A stretch of 64,000 nucleotides of DNA from Micrasema longulum (lineage: Eukaryota; Arthropoda; Insecta; Trichoptera; Brachycentridae), in the NCBI GenBank assembly GCA_022494885.1, contig JAGVSM010002948.1, positions 1 through 64,000 of the forward strand, read 5' to 3'. The notes below the pieces were generated by a model. The model did not search any database. It was not told where the DNA came from and was given only the letters and a program-made list of their open reading frames with translations. Positions within the stretch are counted from its first letter, which is position 1, and each line of letters opens with the position of its first letter. Positions 22,130-33,260 of the stretch are shown here, in pieces. Made by a program: the position numbers and the translations under genes.

Positions 22130-22625
22130 TGCGCTGCAATGCTATCTGGTTAGAAGTCGTTTAGAATATATTTCTCCAGTCTGGTCGCCCCAGTATACAC
22201 GAGTAGTGTACATTCTGATTCACTCGAGCGCATCCAGGATAAATTTATAAAATAGATTAATTTAAAACTACATATTCTAGCTGCTTTATTTAATTATAAT
22301 CAATTGATATCTATTGCAAATCTTTTAAAATTTTCCGATAGAACAATCTTAACTAACCTAATATTGCTTTAAAAGCGATCAATACATTCATTGACTGTCC
22401 AGATTTGCCGGAGTTGGTGTGTTTCCGTGTACCTGGTCGACATACCCGCCACAGATCTCCTTTTCGCTCTGCAAGTTTTAGGACCGACTATCACACGCAC
22501 TCGCCTATCCCTAGACTCCGCAGATATGGTAATCAGTGTGAAGACAAGGCTGATATATTTGGTTCTGGACTTGATAATTATAAAACGAGTCTGATTTCTG
22601 TTCTTCTCTCGCAATATAATTCATA
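22130..22625 (+). pseudogene. CR1/Jockey-group LINE C-terminal relic
   Basis: Multiple frames encode the conserved tail: LVRSRLEYISPVWSPQY-like words at 22150-22200, IERIQDKF-like sequence, DCPDLPELVCFRVPGRHTRH and RSPFRSASFRTDYHTHSPIPRL (open 22405-22626). The same protein segment appears in the 1-1309 copy as YVPRRHLRSPNTFYLPIF. Several stops and shifts. Confidence 0.8.
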
Positions 22626-22739
22626 AACTTTTCTTTATGTTTAAAATTGATTTTCTTTTAAGCTTTTTCATATTTATGTATATATTTCGTTAATATTTTT
22701 GGTTGCTTATTGTTGCTACTTGTTACTATTTATTTATTT

Positions 22740-23080
22740 TGTGCGGTGGTTTGACTTTGTGAGGAATGAGGTAATAGGATAACGGACGCAGCAAACTCCG
22801 GTGACAACTCAAGCGGAGGCGATACGGTTGGCTAGGCTATATACTGCGGATGCCTCCTGAGAGCCTTAACCACGCTTGCCTACTTTACAAGGCATCAGGT
22901 TCTCGACGTCCTGGACGTCCACTGCTGACAGTTCGCCGGCAGTTTACGTCAGAACTTCGAGACGAGAACCTGACTCGGGATGACGCCAAGGATTTGGCGG
23001 CCGACAGAGATGCATGGAGGCTCTTTGTGGATACCATATGCTCCACCTAGGAAGCGGACATGGAATGATAATTATGATAC
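22740..23080 (+). pseudogene. RTE-type LINE C-terminus
   Basis: RLGYILRMPPESLNHACLLY, KASGSRRPGRPLLTVRRQFT, SELRDENLTRDDAKDLAADRDAWRLFVDTICST, stop at 23048-23050, then GGAAGCGGACATGGAATGATAATTATGAT as 3' end. This is the best-preserved copy of the RTE family seen at 2.06, 4.92, 30.04 and 36.12 kb. The matching 5' break near GCGGTGGTTTGACTTTGTG is also seen at 30.04 kb. Confidence 0.85.
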
Positions 23081-23219
23081 TATTTATGCAAATTAATCAT
23101 TTTTTGTTATGTATTTACATATGTACATTTGTATTTTTTTTAAATATGCAGCACTATAAATATAATATACTACAATGTGGTATATGCAACATCGGGCGCG
23201 GATAAAAGTTGATGATTAT

Positions 23220-23300
23220 GATGAAAAAGATAAAAAAGAAGCAGTATTTAAAGAAAATGAAGAAAGAGAAAAGAAGAAGAAGAAGAAGAAAGAAAAATTA
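23220..23300 (+). repeat. GAA/AAG-rich microsatellite
   Basis: Purine-only run built from GAA and AAG, longest pure part at 23270-23291. Confidence 0.85.
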
Positions 23301-23824
23301 CGAAAATATAAATTGATCTAGTTTGGATTCCAAAGAAAGACAAGAATACACCAATTAAGGTCGAAACGCAAAAAACGCATTTTTCTCAAAACGTCTTAAA
23401 TTTCATTTGTGCGAAATCTGATTGTTCCATAGAAATAGCGAAGTCTCCTATGAACATATTGGCTATTGATTGCGCATTGTTCGGCCCTTTTGCGGTCCTC
23501 TTGTTCCAGTCGAGCGCCCCCCGAAGGGCCGGCCCGTGTCGGTATAGTACGAATAGGTACCTCGGTACTCGGTACTCGGTACCTACAGCCCACTACAAAC
23601 AGCGGAGGAAGGACCTCACTCGCTACTTGTCCCGGTACTCTACTGTCACTAAACCTGAAGTTTGCCAAATCGAGGATGCATTTTTTGCCTAACAAACTGT
23701 CGTTCTAAAACTTTCAATAAAGGTTGTTTTTTAATCGTAGTAGAACTTTCGAACAAAACTGTCTCTTTTGAAACATGATGATCAAAGTTTTTTTTTACGC
23801 TTTTGTGATCTGCAACAATACTAA
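23301..23824. other. unassigned; CGGTACT repeats
   Basis: A GC-richer block at 23460-23660 is open in several frames on both strands; it contains GGTACTCGGTACTCGGTACC at 23563-23583. No domain recognised. Confidence 0.35.
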
Positions 23825-24110
23825 AATTAATAGTAAAGTGGCCACATAAATCAGCTAATAATAGGCTATAAACCCTGTAAATGCCCTAGACTTCTCTCTC
23901 CGTTACAACATGACTACTCCCTGGGGAATGAAATCTGGCCTTCTCTAATATTTGAACATATTCAAAATATTGTTGATTAAACTTACTGATACAAAAAGAA
24001 GGACAAAAATTGAAATGCGTTTTCGGGAGTTGCCTAGTAGGTGAACTAATTCAGGCAGATGAATCTCACTTACATCAACAAATGTTAACTTCACAAAAGT
24101 CAACAGCGAA
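23825..24110 (+). repeat. family F repeat
   Basis: AAGTGGCCACATAAATCAGC, GCCCTAGACTTC, CTCCCTGGGGAATGAAATCTGG, then GAGTTGCCTAGTAGGTGAAC, CAGGCAGATGAATCTCAC and TTCACAAAAGTCAACAG. The order wraps from one unit into the next, as in a tandem array. Confidence 0.75.
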
Positions 24111-24149
24111 AGTACGTCCTCCACATACCCGAAACCGTTTTAAAGACGA

Positions 24150-24735
24150 TGGGTGTTCCTATCTGTTTCATTCATATAGAAAACAATGTTTTATGTGCCG
24201 AATTAAAAAATGGACAGTGAAAAAAAGATATTATATCTCAAACAAAGAAAACATAGATAAACTAACTGTATTACAAAATAAAGCCTTTAGAATCATTTTG
24301 AAAAAAAACAGATATACGAGGGTAAAGTCGATGGTAAATGAAATGAAATTATTAACATATAAACAAAGAATATTTTACAATACAATGATATTTGTTCATA
24401 AAATTATAAACTCTAATAAAAAAACAGAATTTTGGAAAAATTGATCGGAACCAGCATGAACACGATCACAATACTAGAGAAAAGAACAAAATTAGACTTC
24501 CATTTAGGAAAAAGGCAAAGTCACAAAATTCAATTTTATTTAAAGCAATTAAAAAGTATTATGAAATGGAAAAAAACATTTATGAAGAAAAAACATATCA
24601 AAATTTAAAATAATGGTCAAGACATATGTGATAAACAATTTATAAATTAAATATATTTGCAATGTTATTATTAGAACACACATAACAATATGTATGATAT
24701 GTGTGCCCTACTTTAAGATTTAAATAAAATAAAAA
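24150..24735 (+). pseudogene. 5'-truncated CR1/Jockey-group LINE tail
   Basis: KENIDKLTVLQNKAFRIILKK, KSMVNEMKLLTYKQRIFYNT and MIFVHKIINS are the conserved thumb segment of this LINE group. After a shift at about 24444 the reading continues HNTREKNKIRLPFRKKAKSQ, NSILFKAIKKYYE and ends near 24610. A 3' UTR with AACACACATAACAATATGTATGATATGTGTG and an A-rich tail closes at about 24735. Confidence 0.82.
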
Positions 24736-24924
24736 AAAATAATGAGCAACTCTATTTGAAAATGAGTAGGCGGTAAGATAAGATGTCAAAAATAATTCAT
24801 TTGAGTCAATTCTTTATATGTCTATACTTGACTCGCTTTATCTATGGTAAGCTTAGTTCGCTTTTTGTTTTAGTTTTGTAGTAGGATTTTGGTTTTGCGA
24901 ACCGAATAACGATGCTGCGTCGTA

Positions 24925-25170
24925 AAGCTAGGGTTTCCTAGGACAGCGGTGCCCGTATTTTAACGGCCGTAGTGAACGGTGATGCGGTAGACAGCCGTCG
25001 TGACGTCGACTAGAGAGTGGTTTCCTAGTGAAACGGTGTTAAATGGTGTTGATAACACCGTTTTCCTAGGAAACCACACTCTAGTCACCGTTACGACGGT
25101 TATCCACCGCATCACCGTTCACTACGGCTGTTAAAATACGGGCACCGCTGTCCTAGGAAACCCTAGCTTA
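24925..25170. mobile_element. GC-rich palindromic MITE
   Basis: About 246 bp, almost a complete palindrome: the left arm GGGTTTCCTAGGACAGCGGT...TGAACGGTGATGCGGT is answered by ACCGCATCACCGTTCA...CGCTGTCCTAGGAAACCC, arms about 115 bp, centre near 25047 (GGTGTTGATAACACC). It is much richer in G+C than its flanks. A TA beside each GGGTTTCC/GGAAACCC end would fit Tc1/mariner-type target duplication, not proven. Confidence 0.8.
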
Positions 25171-25760
25171 ATAGTAGTCCGATAGTGCGGATCTTCATAT
25201 TTTTTTCGTAGTGCTAGTCGGAATACCGGCAATCGATAAAAGCTACATACTTTCTCGAAAAAATATATTATTCCGTCGGGAAAATTCTTTTTGATAAACA
25301 ACTAAAGTAATTATCTTCTACCGTACGAATTTCTCCCCAATACCGTGCGAGCGAAGCCGCGGGTAAAAGCGAGAATGAAGTCAAAATAAAACATAAATAA
25401 TACTTGAAAAGGGAACGAGGCGTATTCAAACAACAGTTGGAGTGTCGCAGATTCGTGACGTCAGGTTCGGGCGGTATTTGCTAGGACCGAGGACCTGGGA
25501 CCTAGGAAATTCTCAACAAAAGGATCAACAAGACGTTTCCCATCCCAATGTACGAGTATTGTGTACACTCCATTATGGGCAGAGTGAGACGGTCGGGCGT
25601 GACGTCCGCTATTCAAGCTGGAGCCTCCCCGTTGGAATGTTCAATAAAATACTATTAAACACTTAATTACTTCCTTTCTGTGATAATATCTGGAAAGGGA
25701 GGGTACTCATGTTTTTTTCTATTTCAGTTATCCGTAAAAAAAAATTATCGGAGTTGGTTC
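25171..25760. other. no gene seen
   Basis: The open stretch at 25442-25666 has no recognisable domain. Otherwise mixed AT-rich DNA. Confidence 0.35.
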
Positions 25761-26135
25761 CCGCCTTCATAAATTATAACAAAAATGAATTCAAATGAAA
25801 ACAAAAGTTAAAACTAGCTTAAACTTAAGATTTCAAAATTACTTAAAATTACAGAAAATTAATACTAAAGCAATAATATAAAAATTACGTGCATTTAGGC
25901 ATTAAAATCTGAAATAGTCTCCCTACAGAAATTAAAGAAATAAAGGATATAAATCAATTAAAAATTAAATTAAGTGAACACTTAAAAAAAAACAACCGAA
26001 TAATTAACAAACACACTTGGTCAAAAAACATGTAATATGTATATATAAATAAAAACATGTAATATGTATATATAAATAAAAACATGTAATATGTATATAT
26101 AAATAAAAACATGTAATATGTATATATAAATAAAA
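25761..26135 (+). pseudogene. LINE C-terminal end and 3' tail
   Basis: 25895-26035 reads SLPTEIKEIKDINQLKIKLS, EHLKKNNRIINKHTWSKNM and a stop, the standard end of a CR1/Jockey-group protein (WNSLP..I). One stop replaces the Trp. It is followed directly by the tandem tail at 26024-26131. Confidence 0.7.
26024..26131 (+). repeat. 27-bp tandem repeat forming the LINE 3' end, four units
   Basis: Four near-identical 27-bp units, each with AACATGTAATATG and TATATATAAATAAA. The first unit overlaps the LINE stop codon region, so the repeat is the expanded 3' terminus of the element. Confidence 0.93.
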
Positions 26136-26639
26136 CAATAAAAAAACGTAAGCCTCGGTTGTTTAAATACTATTGATACTCGTATTAATAATAATTCAGT
26201 GTAAGTCCCTCTCCAAGCGCACGAGTTTGTCTCTTTTTTGGAGAGGAACAGTATTAAATAAAAAAAACATTATTATTATGGAATATGTATTGAAATTGTG
26301 ATGTAACTTTATTGTTATACTCGTAAATATTAAATCAATAAATTGAGTGTCTGGAACAAATAGAAGAATTAGTGTATCTGGAAAACGTGTTTTTAAGTGA
26401 TGGAAAGGAACAAAAGGATTTTCTGCAACAAAATGAACAGCGAGCAAAAAATTTCTAAAAAAAAAATTCAATCGGGGCCGTCTTTCGGGCCTTGTCCAGT
26501 CTCGGCAGTGCACAGCGGAGTTTCAGTCCCAATAGTGTGGAAGCGAAATGTGAAATCGGCGGAGGAAGGATGAAAAAGTAACCGCGGTCGAAATGCGGTT
26601 TCTCAAACGAATGAATGGGAAATCAAGGCGTGATAGGAT
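26136..26639. other. no gene seen
   Basis: AT-rich to 26460, then mixed. The 105-codon minus-strand open stretch at 26196-26513 has no domain and crosses AT-rich sequence. Confidence 0.35.
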
Positions 26640-26995
26640 TACGAGTTACAGGGTGCAAATCTGAGATAAATATAACTGATAAGATTAAGAAAAGGTCGCT
26701 TAGATTTTTTGGTCATGTGGAAGGAATGGATAACGAGACAACGGTTAAACACATATAGGCGGCGAGAATGAACGGTAACGTGGGGCGAGTACAACTAGAA
26801 AGGCGCGGCACAATCAGATAAATCAGAATCTCAAGTCCGGTCATGTCAAAAGAGGACATATTACAGGGGCATGTATGACAAGGAATGCGGAAGAAGCTAG
26901 GAATGTACGTCAGGGTAGAGGCGTGTGGCGGTCCATCCTCTCTATCTACCCCCGCCCCCGCGGGAAATGACGTGATACACTCTAAGGTAGTAGAC
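26640..26995 (+). pseudogene. RTE-like LINE C-terminus (second family)
   Basis: KKRSLRFFGHVEGMDNETTVKH, then AARMNGNVGRVQLERRG, a GHVK-like and MTRNAEEARNVRQGRGVWRS word and SILSIYPRPRG near 26935-26965. Internal stops. Same family as 7.26 and 46.65 kb. Confidence 0.75.
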
Positions 26996-27590
26996 TACTA
27001 TTTCATTACTACTAAGTAATTAAATAAATTGGTATTCGTCGGTAGCTCCTACATTACCTACCACCGTTATTTATTATGGTCAATTTGGTTTCGGTTCCAA
27101 TTTAATTTGACTATAATTATTCTACCTATTGATGCTCGCTTGTCTTCCTCTTTTTCTTCCTCCTGGCCGCGTGTCCCATTCACTCGGGGTCGGCTCTCCT
27201 AGCTCCCAGTCCTCGTCTACACGTCGGACTGGCAGATTTGTTGGTCGGTTTCTGTTTTACGGCCGGTCGCCGTCTGACGCCGAGACGGTGCCCTTCCGCT
27301 GACCGGGGCTTAGCGCGCCACCGTTGACTGTTGTTATGTTGTAGAGAAGATTTGTGTCCCTTTCGCCCGTTTCGCCCGATGCACCTGATCTCCGCCACCG
27401 CAGCCGTCGGGGTCTTCACCCGCAGCCCCGGGCCCGGGATCGCGGTATACCCCGCGATACCGAGTCCTCATCCAGACTCGGTCACCCGAACACTTCAGTC
27501 TGCCGAATGACGAAAGGTGTCCACCCCCGCGACGCCGACGCGGACGCGCTGAATGAGAATCTCTCCAGTGCAGTGCACTGGAAGTGAGAA
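26996..27590. other. unassigned GC-rich block (27180-27590)
   Basis: 27180-27590 is clearly GC-rich and open on both strands, but no frame gives a recognisable domain. It may be more of a decayed LINE or a separate GC-rich repeat; the junction with the LINE at about 27600 is abrupt. Confidence 0.3.
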
Positions 27591-27599
27591 CTGAGAAGG

Positions 27600-28320
27600 T
27601 GACTCGACCCTCAGGCGACACTGCGGAATCCTTGGCAACGAAAAGGCTGACGAAAAGGCTCGGGAAGCTACACTCAAGAAGACAGCCCCCGATTTTACCG
27701 ATTTCCCGCTCAGCTTTTCCAAAAGGAAAATAAGAAACAGAACCCTTCAAGTCTGGAACGATCGTTATTTAAGTGAACCTACCGGAAGTATAACTAAAAT
27801 GTTTTTCCCTACCATTTTCCATGCCCATGATTTCAGGAGAATGCAGAATGCTGGCTACGAGCTCACCCAGATGCTTACGGGTCATGGTGGGTTTATGAGC
27901 TACCTGCATCGCTTCAAGCTCTCCGAAATCGACAGCTGCCCATGCGACGATGAAACTCCTCAAGATGTCCCTCACCTGTTGATGCATTGCCCCCTTTTCA
28001 GCTTTCAAAGACAACAGCTGGAGGCGCGATGCAGAAGCTTGGGTGAAGATCTATGCGACATACCATCGGTGATAGGTAATAAAGAACTCACACGAGAGGT
28101 AGTATTATACATGATCAATATAGTGCAGGCTATTGGTAAAATAAACCAAAGTAGGGAAGAAAATGCCGAACACTCCTCTAGTGGAACGGAAGGCCTGTTG
28201 ACTGCTGCCAACAGGCCGGCTTCTCCTGAAGAGTTTTGAGTGGTTTCCTCTCCACATAAGCAAATGCTGAGAAGTTCCTGATTAGCCCACATTAGTATAT
28301 CCCTCCTGATCCCAACAGTT
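27600..28320 (+). pseudogene. LINE C-terminus with RNase H end (I/R1/Jockey group)
   Basis: Open without a stop from about 27616 to 28239. It begins inside RNase H (HCGILGNEKADEKAREATLK, with the GNE-AD block), then FPLSFSKRKIRNRTLQVWND, TGHGGFMSYLHRFKLSEIDS, and the zinc-binding CPCD...HLLMHCPLFSFQRQ. This is the usual end of a LINE protein with RNase H. The copy is 5'-truncated but its frame is intact, so it is among the younger insertions. A frameshifted relative lies at 50640-51180. Confidence 0.85.
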
Positions 28321-28439
28321 TAGATAAATTTAAAAAATTTAATTGCCGAAAAATCCACTTTTGAAATATAAACCTTGTTTATTATAAGCAAGGTAAATAA
28401 TAAAGCAACTCCTATATAAAAAAAATAATTTAAAAAAAC

Positions 28440-28565
28440 CCTCAGGCAACCCGCGAAGGCCACTTAAACGACCGATGACAGGTCACAAGCCCTGTAAATG
28501 CCTAGACTTCCATATTCCCTTCTCGAAATGTTTTCCCTCTCTGCTGCGACAAATTTAGTTCAATA
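28440..28565 (+). repeat. family F fragment
   Basis: GGCCACTTAAACGACCGATGACAGGTCACAAGCCCTGTAAATGCCTAGACTTCC through TTTTCCCTCTCTGCTGCGAC. Confidence 0.8.
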
Positions 28566-29084
28566 TTATTACTCGATCAGAAGTTAGAAAACAATTTTAA
28601 AAGAAGCCGACTAGGCACATAGAGAGATTTTTAAAAAAAATTTTAAGCCTCGACTCCATAAAGAGATTATAACAACCGATAAATATTTCATCGTAAAATA
28701 GCAAATACATTGATAACACCGGCCCTGGGGAGTTCAGTTCTGGGGAGGACAATACAAGAGCGACGTGTACCTTTATTGTTATTGTATGGAATACAATACA
28801 CGGTGCTCCTTCAACGGGAGGCGTTTTCCACAACTTTACGGTATTCATCGTAATCGCATTGTGTGCACTGTGATGTTTCTGATGAGATAATCGTATTAAG
28901 GTTTGGGAATAACTATATTTATTATTCCATTTTTGTATCTCTGCGTGAAATATAACAACCCTGAACACTAACTAACTAACTATTTATGCTTTATATTAAG
29001 TTGATTCATAACATCTTAAGAACGTTATAATTTATATCACATTTTTTTTTTAATTACTCGTCATTTGAAATATTTCGATGCTTT
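28566..29084. other. no gene seen
   Basis: The 123-codon minus-strand open stretch (28597-28968) lacks a recognisable domain; composition is like its surroundings. Confidence 0.3.
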
Positions 29085-29270
29085 CTATTTATTTTATTCA
29101 TATAAATACATACATATTACAAAATAATTAAGTAATAATGTATTCCAAGCTCTGTGAGGCCAAGGGCCCCGTGTTGAGTTGGAACAACAGGTACACAATT
29201 AAAAAATAGCAAAAATAAAAGTTAAATATTATTACACAAACCTACAAATACTTCAAAGGGCATCTAGACA
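29085..29270 (-). repeat. family R repeat (LINE 3' end, reversed)
   Basis: TTTATTTTATTCATATAAATACATACATATTACAA, then CAAGGGCCCCGTGTTGAGTTGG, as at 21.0 and 49.4 kb. Confidence 0.5.
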
Positions 29271-30037
29271 GCACGCTTCATAGTATGTAAATCTGTGCAA
29301 TATCTCGCGGCAGTCTCCCGCGATGGTCTCTTCCCTTAGACAAAGCAATGTACAGCTTCAATCCCATGTACAGTAAGTTTTTAGACTATTTTTCTCCTCA
29401 TTGCGCATGCGCATTGGTAATCTCATCTTTTTTTATCCCTAGTTTCGTATTCATGACATTGTTGGTTAAATTTGATTGTATTATTTTTATTTTATTTATC
29501 CCCTTAATTGTTGCCTTATTTAAAAGAATTTGTAAAGGTATTATTTATTTCCCCTTCAATTACACAAAAAAGGGATGGAAGAACGAGAATCCATGTGGGG
29601 GTATGTGATCATTCAATAGATAAGAACCCTTCTCTTTATGCCTACATATTATTACATTTGTTAACCGTCCCATAAATGTTTTATTTGCTGCATTTTCTTT
29701 GCTGCATATTGAGAACGTGTTTTAAAATGTATATTGGTATCTATTTGAGTAAACCCCGAAATGCTTTATTTTATCCACAAAAATTATATTTATATTCACA
29801 ATATTAATATTGTATCCTCGGGGCAGCTTTCAAAAAGAACGGGGAGTGCGGTTAGGAGTAGCAGGCGCCACATTCAACAGTATAAAGGCTGTTTGGAGAT
29901 CGGATATTTACTTAGTGAAAACCAAATGCCGCCTATAACACCTTATTCTCCTCCACGGATGAGAATCGTGGCACCTTACTAGGGCCCGAAACAGAAAAAT
30001 ACCGAGTTTTGAGAATAGGTCTCTCAGAAAAACCTCG
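29271..30037. other. no gene seen
   Basis: AT-rich to 29800. The open stretch at 29348-29608 is hydrophobic by composition and has no convincing start or splice context. Confidence 0.35.
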
Positions 30038-30165
30038 GGTATGCGGTGATTTGACTTTGTGCCGAATGATGAAATAAGAGAACGTACGCAGCAAACTCCG
30101 GTGACAACTGTCATCAAGCGGAGGCCATGCGGTTGGCTTGGCCATGTACCGCGGAGTGCAACGGA
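30038..30165 (+). mobile_element. RTE-type LINE scrap
   Basis: GCGGTGATTTGACTTTGTG, GTACGCAGCAAACTCCGGTGACAACTG, and GCGGTTGGCTTGGCCATGTACCGCGG match the RTE at 22.75 kb; the copy is cut off before the SLNHAC segment. Confidence 0.75.
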
Positions 30166-30198
30166 TTTTCGCACGGGAAATTTGATGTATAAAATTTA

Positions 30199-30680
30199 AC
30201 AATGTTTGAGTATGTCCAAATGCTTGCAGACTGGCTGGATTTCCTCCCTAGGGAGATATTCATATTTAAATTTATTTCAACAGAAAGGAAAAACATTTTT
30301 GAGAAGGGAATATGGAAGTCTAGGCATGTATAGGGCTTATGACCTATCATTGGCTGGTTTAAGTGGCCACTTTACACACTGTGTAAAATTCACCATTCTG
30401 CCCATGTTTGCACATTCACATTTCCTCAACTCTTCCATCTGTTGACTTTTGTGAAGTAAAAGATCTGAAAACTTTATCACGTGAGTGAGATTCATCCGGC
30501 TGAACCAAATCACCTACTAGGCAACGCCTGAAAACAATTTTCCAATTTTTTGTACTTCTTTTACCAGGTAGTTCATTCAACAATGTTTGAGTATGGTCAT
30601 AAGCCCTATAAATGCCTAGACTTCCATATTCCCTTCTCAAAAATGTTTTCCCTCTCTGTTGAAATAAATTTAAATATAAA
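30199..30680. repeat. family F repeat, minus unit followed by inverted plus fragment
   Basis: A whole F unit on the minus strand (30199-30595) with AATGTTTGAGTATGTCC, TAAGTGGCCACTTTACACACTG and ACCTACTAGGCAACGCCTGAA. At GTTTGAGTATGGTCATAAGCC (about 30590) it switches to a plus-strand F fragment to 30680, so about 80 bp at each end are inverted copies. Confidence 0.85.
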
Positions 30681-30844
30681 CTGTAAGATTAATAAATTAT
30701 GTAAACGAAATTCCACCCAACCATCGTCTTCCTAAGCACAGCATCCCGAGAGTAGAAGCTTTCTGGCAGAAGTTTTTAATTGGGTTGAGTGTAATTCAGC
30801 TTTTCTGGTAAAAACCCGAATGATTTGAAATTTAAAAAAACGAA

Positions 30845-31060
30845 AGATTTCAGGCGTTGCCGAGAATGCCCGGTAGGTGAATTGGTTCAGCCGAATGAAT
30901 CTCACCCGCATGATTAATGTTTCAGCGCTTTTACTTCACAAAAGTCAACAAATAGAAGAGTTGAGGAAATGTGGATGTTCAAACATAGGCAGAATGGTAA
31001 ATATTACACAGTGTGTGTATTCCAAAATGTTTTACCTTTCAGTTGCAACAAATTTAGACC
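30845..31060 (+). repeat. family F repeat
   Basis: AGGCGTTGCCGAGAATG, GGTTCAGCCGAATGAATCTCACCCGCATGAT, TTCACAAAAGTCAACAAATAG, AACATAGGCAGAATGGTAAATATTACACAGTGTG. Confidence 0.8.
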
Positions 31061-31590
31061 TAAATTATTTGTATGAAAATGTACAATTAACAGAAAAATG
31101 AAAACAATGACACAACTTTTATGATAATTGAATTACTTTGATTTTTTACTAAATAAAGAGTACTCATAAAATATGTACATATAAATATGTGAAAGCCTCA
31201 GGCATGCGTATCAATTAAATAAATACTTCATTCATAAAACCTAAAACCTTTCATACGATACCATAAAGTATCTTTCGTCGGACCGGGATGCTCCAATCTA
31301 CACATTATGTTTGTCTATACTCTAATTTTATTGTTTCTGAGAATAATTAATATTAAAGCCAATTTGATGTGTCTAGTAACTAGTAACGTAACATGATCCG
31401 CCCACCGAATGTGGTATCAATTATTTTAATACAATGTTTACGCGAGTATTTCACCGCACTGGATATGTGGAAAAAAATATATGCCGGAGTAAGGTAGATA
31501 AAAAGTCATTCATTTCGTGACAAGTTTGGAGTCAACTACCTATACAGTCTATACATACATACGTACATGGTTCTTCTTCGTTGTCTCAAT
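31061..31590. other. no gene seen
   Basis: AT-rich; nothing recognised. Confidence 0.35.
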
Positions 31591-32110
31591 CCTGGGGTTG
31601 GTTAGTTGGTTTGCAGCAAAGTCCCGCATCTCGTCCTCCGCCGCTCTCTATTCTCCACCGCCCTCTCCAGCCCAACACACGATCCTCGCACGCTTGCTCC
31701 GAATACTCCCTCTGAGATTTGTCCCCTCAGCCATTCCCTCTATTATGTTATGCGGAAGTGGTCTCCCGTGAGGGTTCACGGCGCATAATGTGGACGATCC
31801 ATTCGGCTCGCCTCTCTGGGCTGGTAATCCAAACGCTCTCGTGTATGTACATACAAAATACACGAGAAAAACTGTTTTATCGTGCCACGAGAGTGGTTCA
31901 GAATAGCACCCCTGAGATGGTTTCGACCGGGTGCCTCCTCTCGTCGATTCTACTGAGAACCTCGTCATTAGTGATGCGGACTCTCCAGGAAATTCCTAAT
32001 ATTCTTCTGTAACGTCACATCTCGAAGACGTCTAGTCTTTTTTAACTCTTTTAGTAAGACACCATGTCTCACAAGTCACAAGTGCTCCATACATACATAA
32101 TATGTCCGGC
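31591..32110 (-). pseudogene. RTE-like LINE C-terminus (fourth family)
   Basis: Minus-strand frames give KELKRLDVFEMRRYRRILGISWRVRITNDEVLSRID (about 32050-31930), then after shifts HIMRRE, RLPHNIIEGMAEG, and a terminal AAEDEMRDFAAN-like word. This is the standard LEAFEMWxYRRxLxISWxxxxTNxEVL end of an RTE-like protein. Several stops. Confidence 0.75.
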
Positions 32111-32334
32111 TAGTAATCTCCAAAGGCATAATGCAATTATCTATAACCTACTTCCAGTGTCCGTTAAGAGGAAACGCTTTTCTTTACACAAACGTATTCA
32201 CGTATTTTCTCCCTGGGTTATGACATTAGAGCAGTGGTTTTTACATACATTATAGATATTTATCATTGGCGTTTCTCTATCGTTTTGTTTTTTTTATTAA
32301 TCGTTTATTATGGGAGAAGTACAATAATTAAAAA

Positions 32335-32523
32335 ATATTTTCAAGCGCTGCCTAGTATGCGGATGAAATAATTCAATCGGATGAATCTCACCCGCATCAA
32401 TAAAGGTTTCAGCTCATCAACTTCACATCCACAGACGGGAGAATTGAAGGAATATAGATGTTCGAATATGGGCAAAATAGTAAATGCTAGACAGCGTGTT
32501 AAGTGGCTACTTAAACCAGCCAA
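32335..32523 (+). repeat. family F repeat, left part of a split copy
   Basis: GCGCTGCCTAGTATG through TAAGTGGCTACTTAAACCAGCCAATG. The copy stops inside the word CCAATGACAGGTCATAAGCC and resumes at 33186, with family M in between. Confidence 0.88.
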
Positions 32524-33185
32524 TGTAAATATATTTGGATAATTTATATAACGCCATTTTTGTGAAAATCACCTTAAGGGCGTTGTACAGTAAATAAATA
32601 TCCCAGCACGTCTTGCAGCTACAGAACGCATGGACGGTTGGGATTCTTGTTCCTTGTTTCCAATTGAGGTATATTACAATTATAATATATATAGGATCTA
32701 GATTACAGCACGTCTTGCAGCTACAGAGCGCATGGACAGTAAGAAATCTAGCCCCTATTTACATTTTTTTATTTTACAATTCGTTTTTAAAATATATTTA
32801 CAACAATATATTTTAAAAACGAATAAAAAAACAAATTTATAAAAATTGAAGTTAAATAAAATAATAACAGTAATAAAAATACAAGTCTCGCAGCTACTGC
32901 GCGCATGGACGGTTGGAATTCTAGACCCCATTTACTAAATTGAAATATTGGATAGTTGATAACATTTACCTAGTAATGCTAGATTACTAACCGTCTTGCA
33001 GCTACAAAGTGTATGGGCCAATGAAATTCAAGCAACTTGAAGTTATCAATAAATTTACAAAAATAAACATTGAACATAATAGTAAATATGGAAAGTGTTT
33101 AAGTTTAAAAGTGATTATGATATATAGGAGCTAGATAACAGCACGTCTTGCAGCCACAGAGCGCATGGACAGCAAGAAATCTAGC
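32524..33185 (+). mobile_element. family M minisatellite-bearing element, inserted in F
   Basis: Starts near TTGGATAATTTATATAACGCC and ends near AGCAAGAAATCTAGC. It carries five copies of a core like GTCTTGCAGCTACAGAGCGCATGGAC at about 32612, 32709, 32884, 32993 and 33146, spaced 97 to 175 bp. A reverse-oriented copy spans 36715-37600. Neither coding potential nor a target duplication is seen. Short minisatellites of this sort occur in Helitron-like elements, which is only a guess here. Confidence 0.7.
32779..32824. repeat. perfect 20-bp hairpin inside family M
   Basis: ATTCGTTTTTAAAATATATT at 32779-32798 and its exact complement at 32805-32824, separated by six bases. Confidence 0.92.
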
Positions 33186-33260
33186 CAGGTCATAAGCCCT
33201 TTAAATGCCTAGACTTCCATATTACCTTCTCTAAAATGTTCTCCGTCTTTGTTGCAATAT
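33186..33260 (+). repeat. family F repeat, right part of the split copy
   Basis: CAGGTCATAAGCCC, AATGCCTAGACTTCCATAT, TCTCTAAAATGTTCTCC continue the F copy from 32523. Confidence 0.88.

Noticed and set aside
27334..27750. 138-codon minus-strand open stretch
   Set aside because: It runs antisense over the start of a plus-strand LINE and a GC-rich block; no domain is recognisable.
32524..33185. CRISPR-like array (repeated cores with variable spacing)
   Set aside because: Spacing varies from 97 to 175 bp, the cores diverge, and the setting is eukaryotic and nested in a repeat. It is a minisatellite element.
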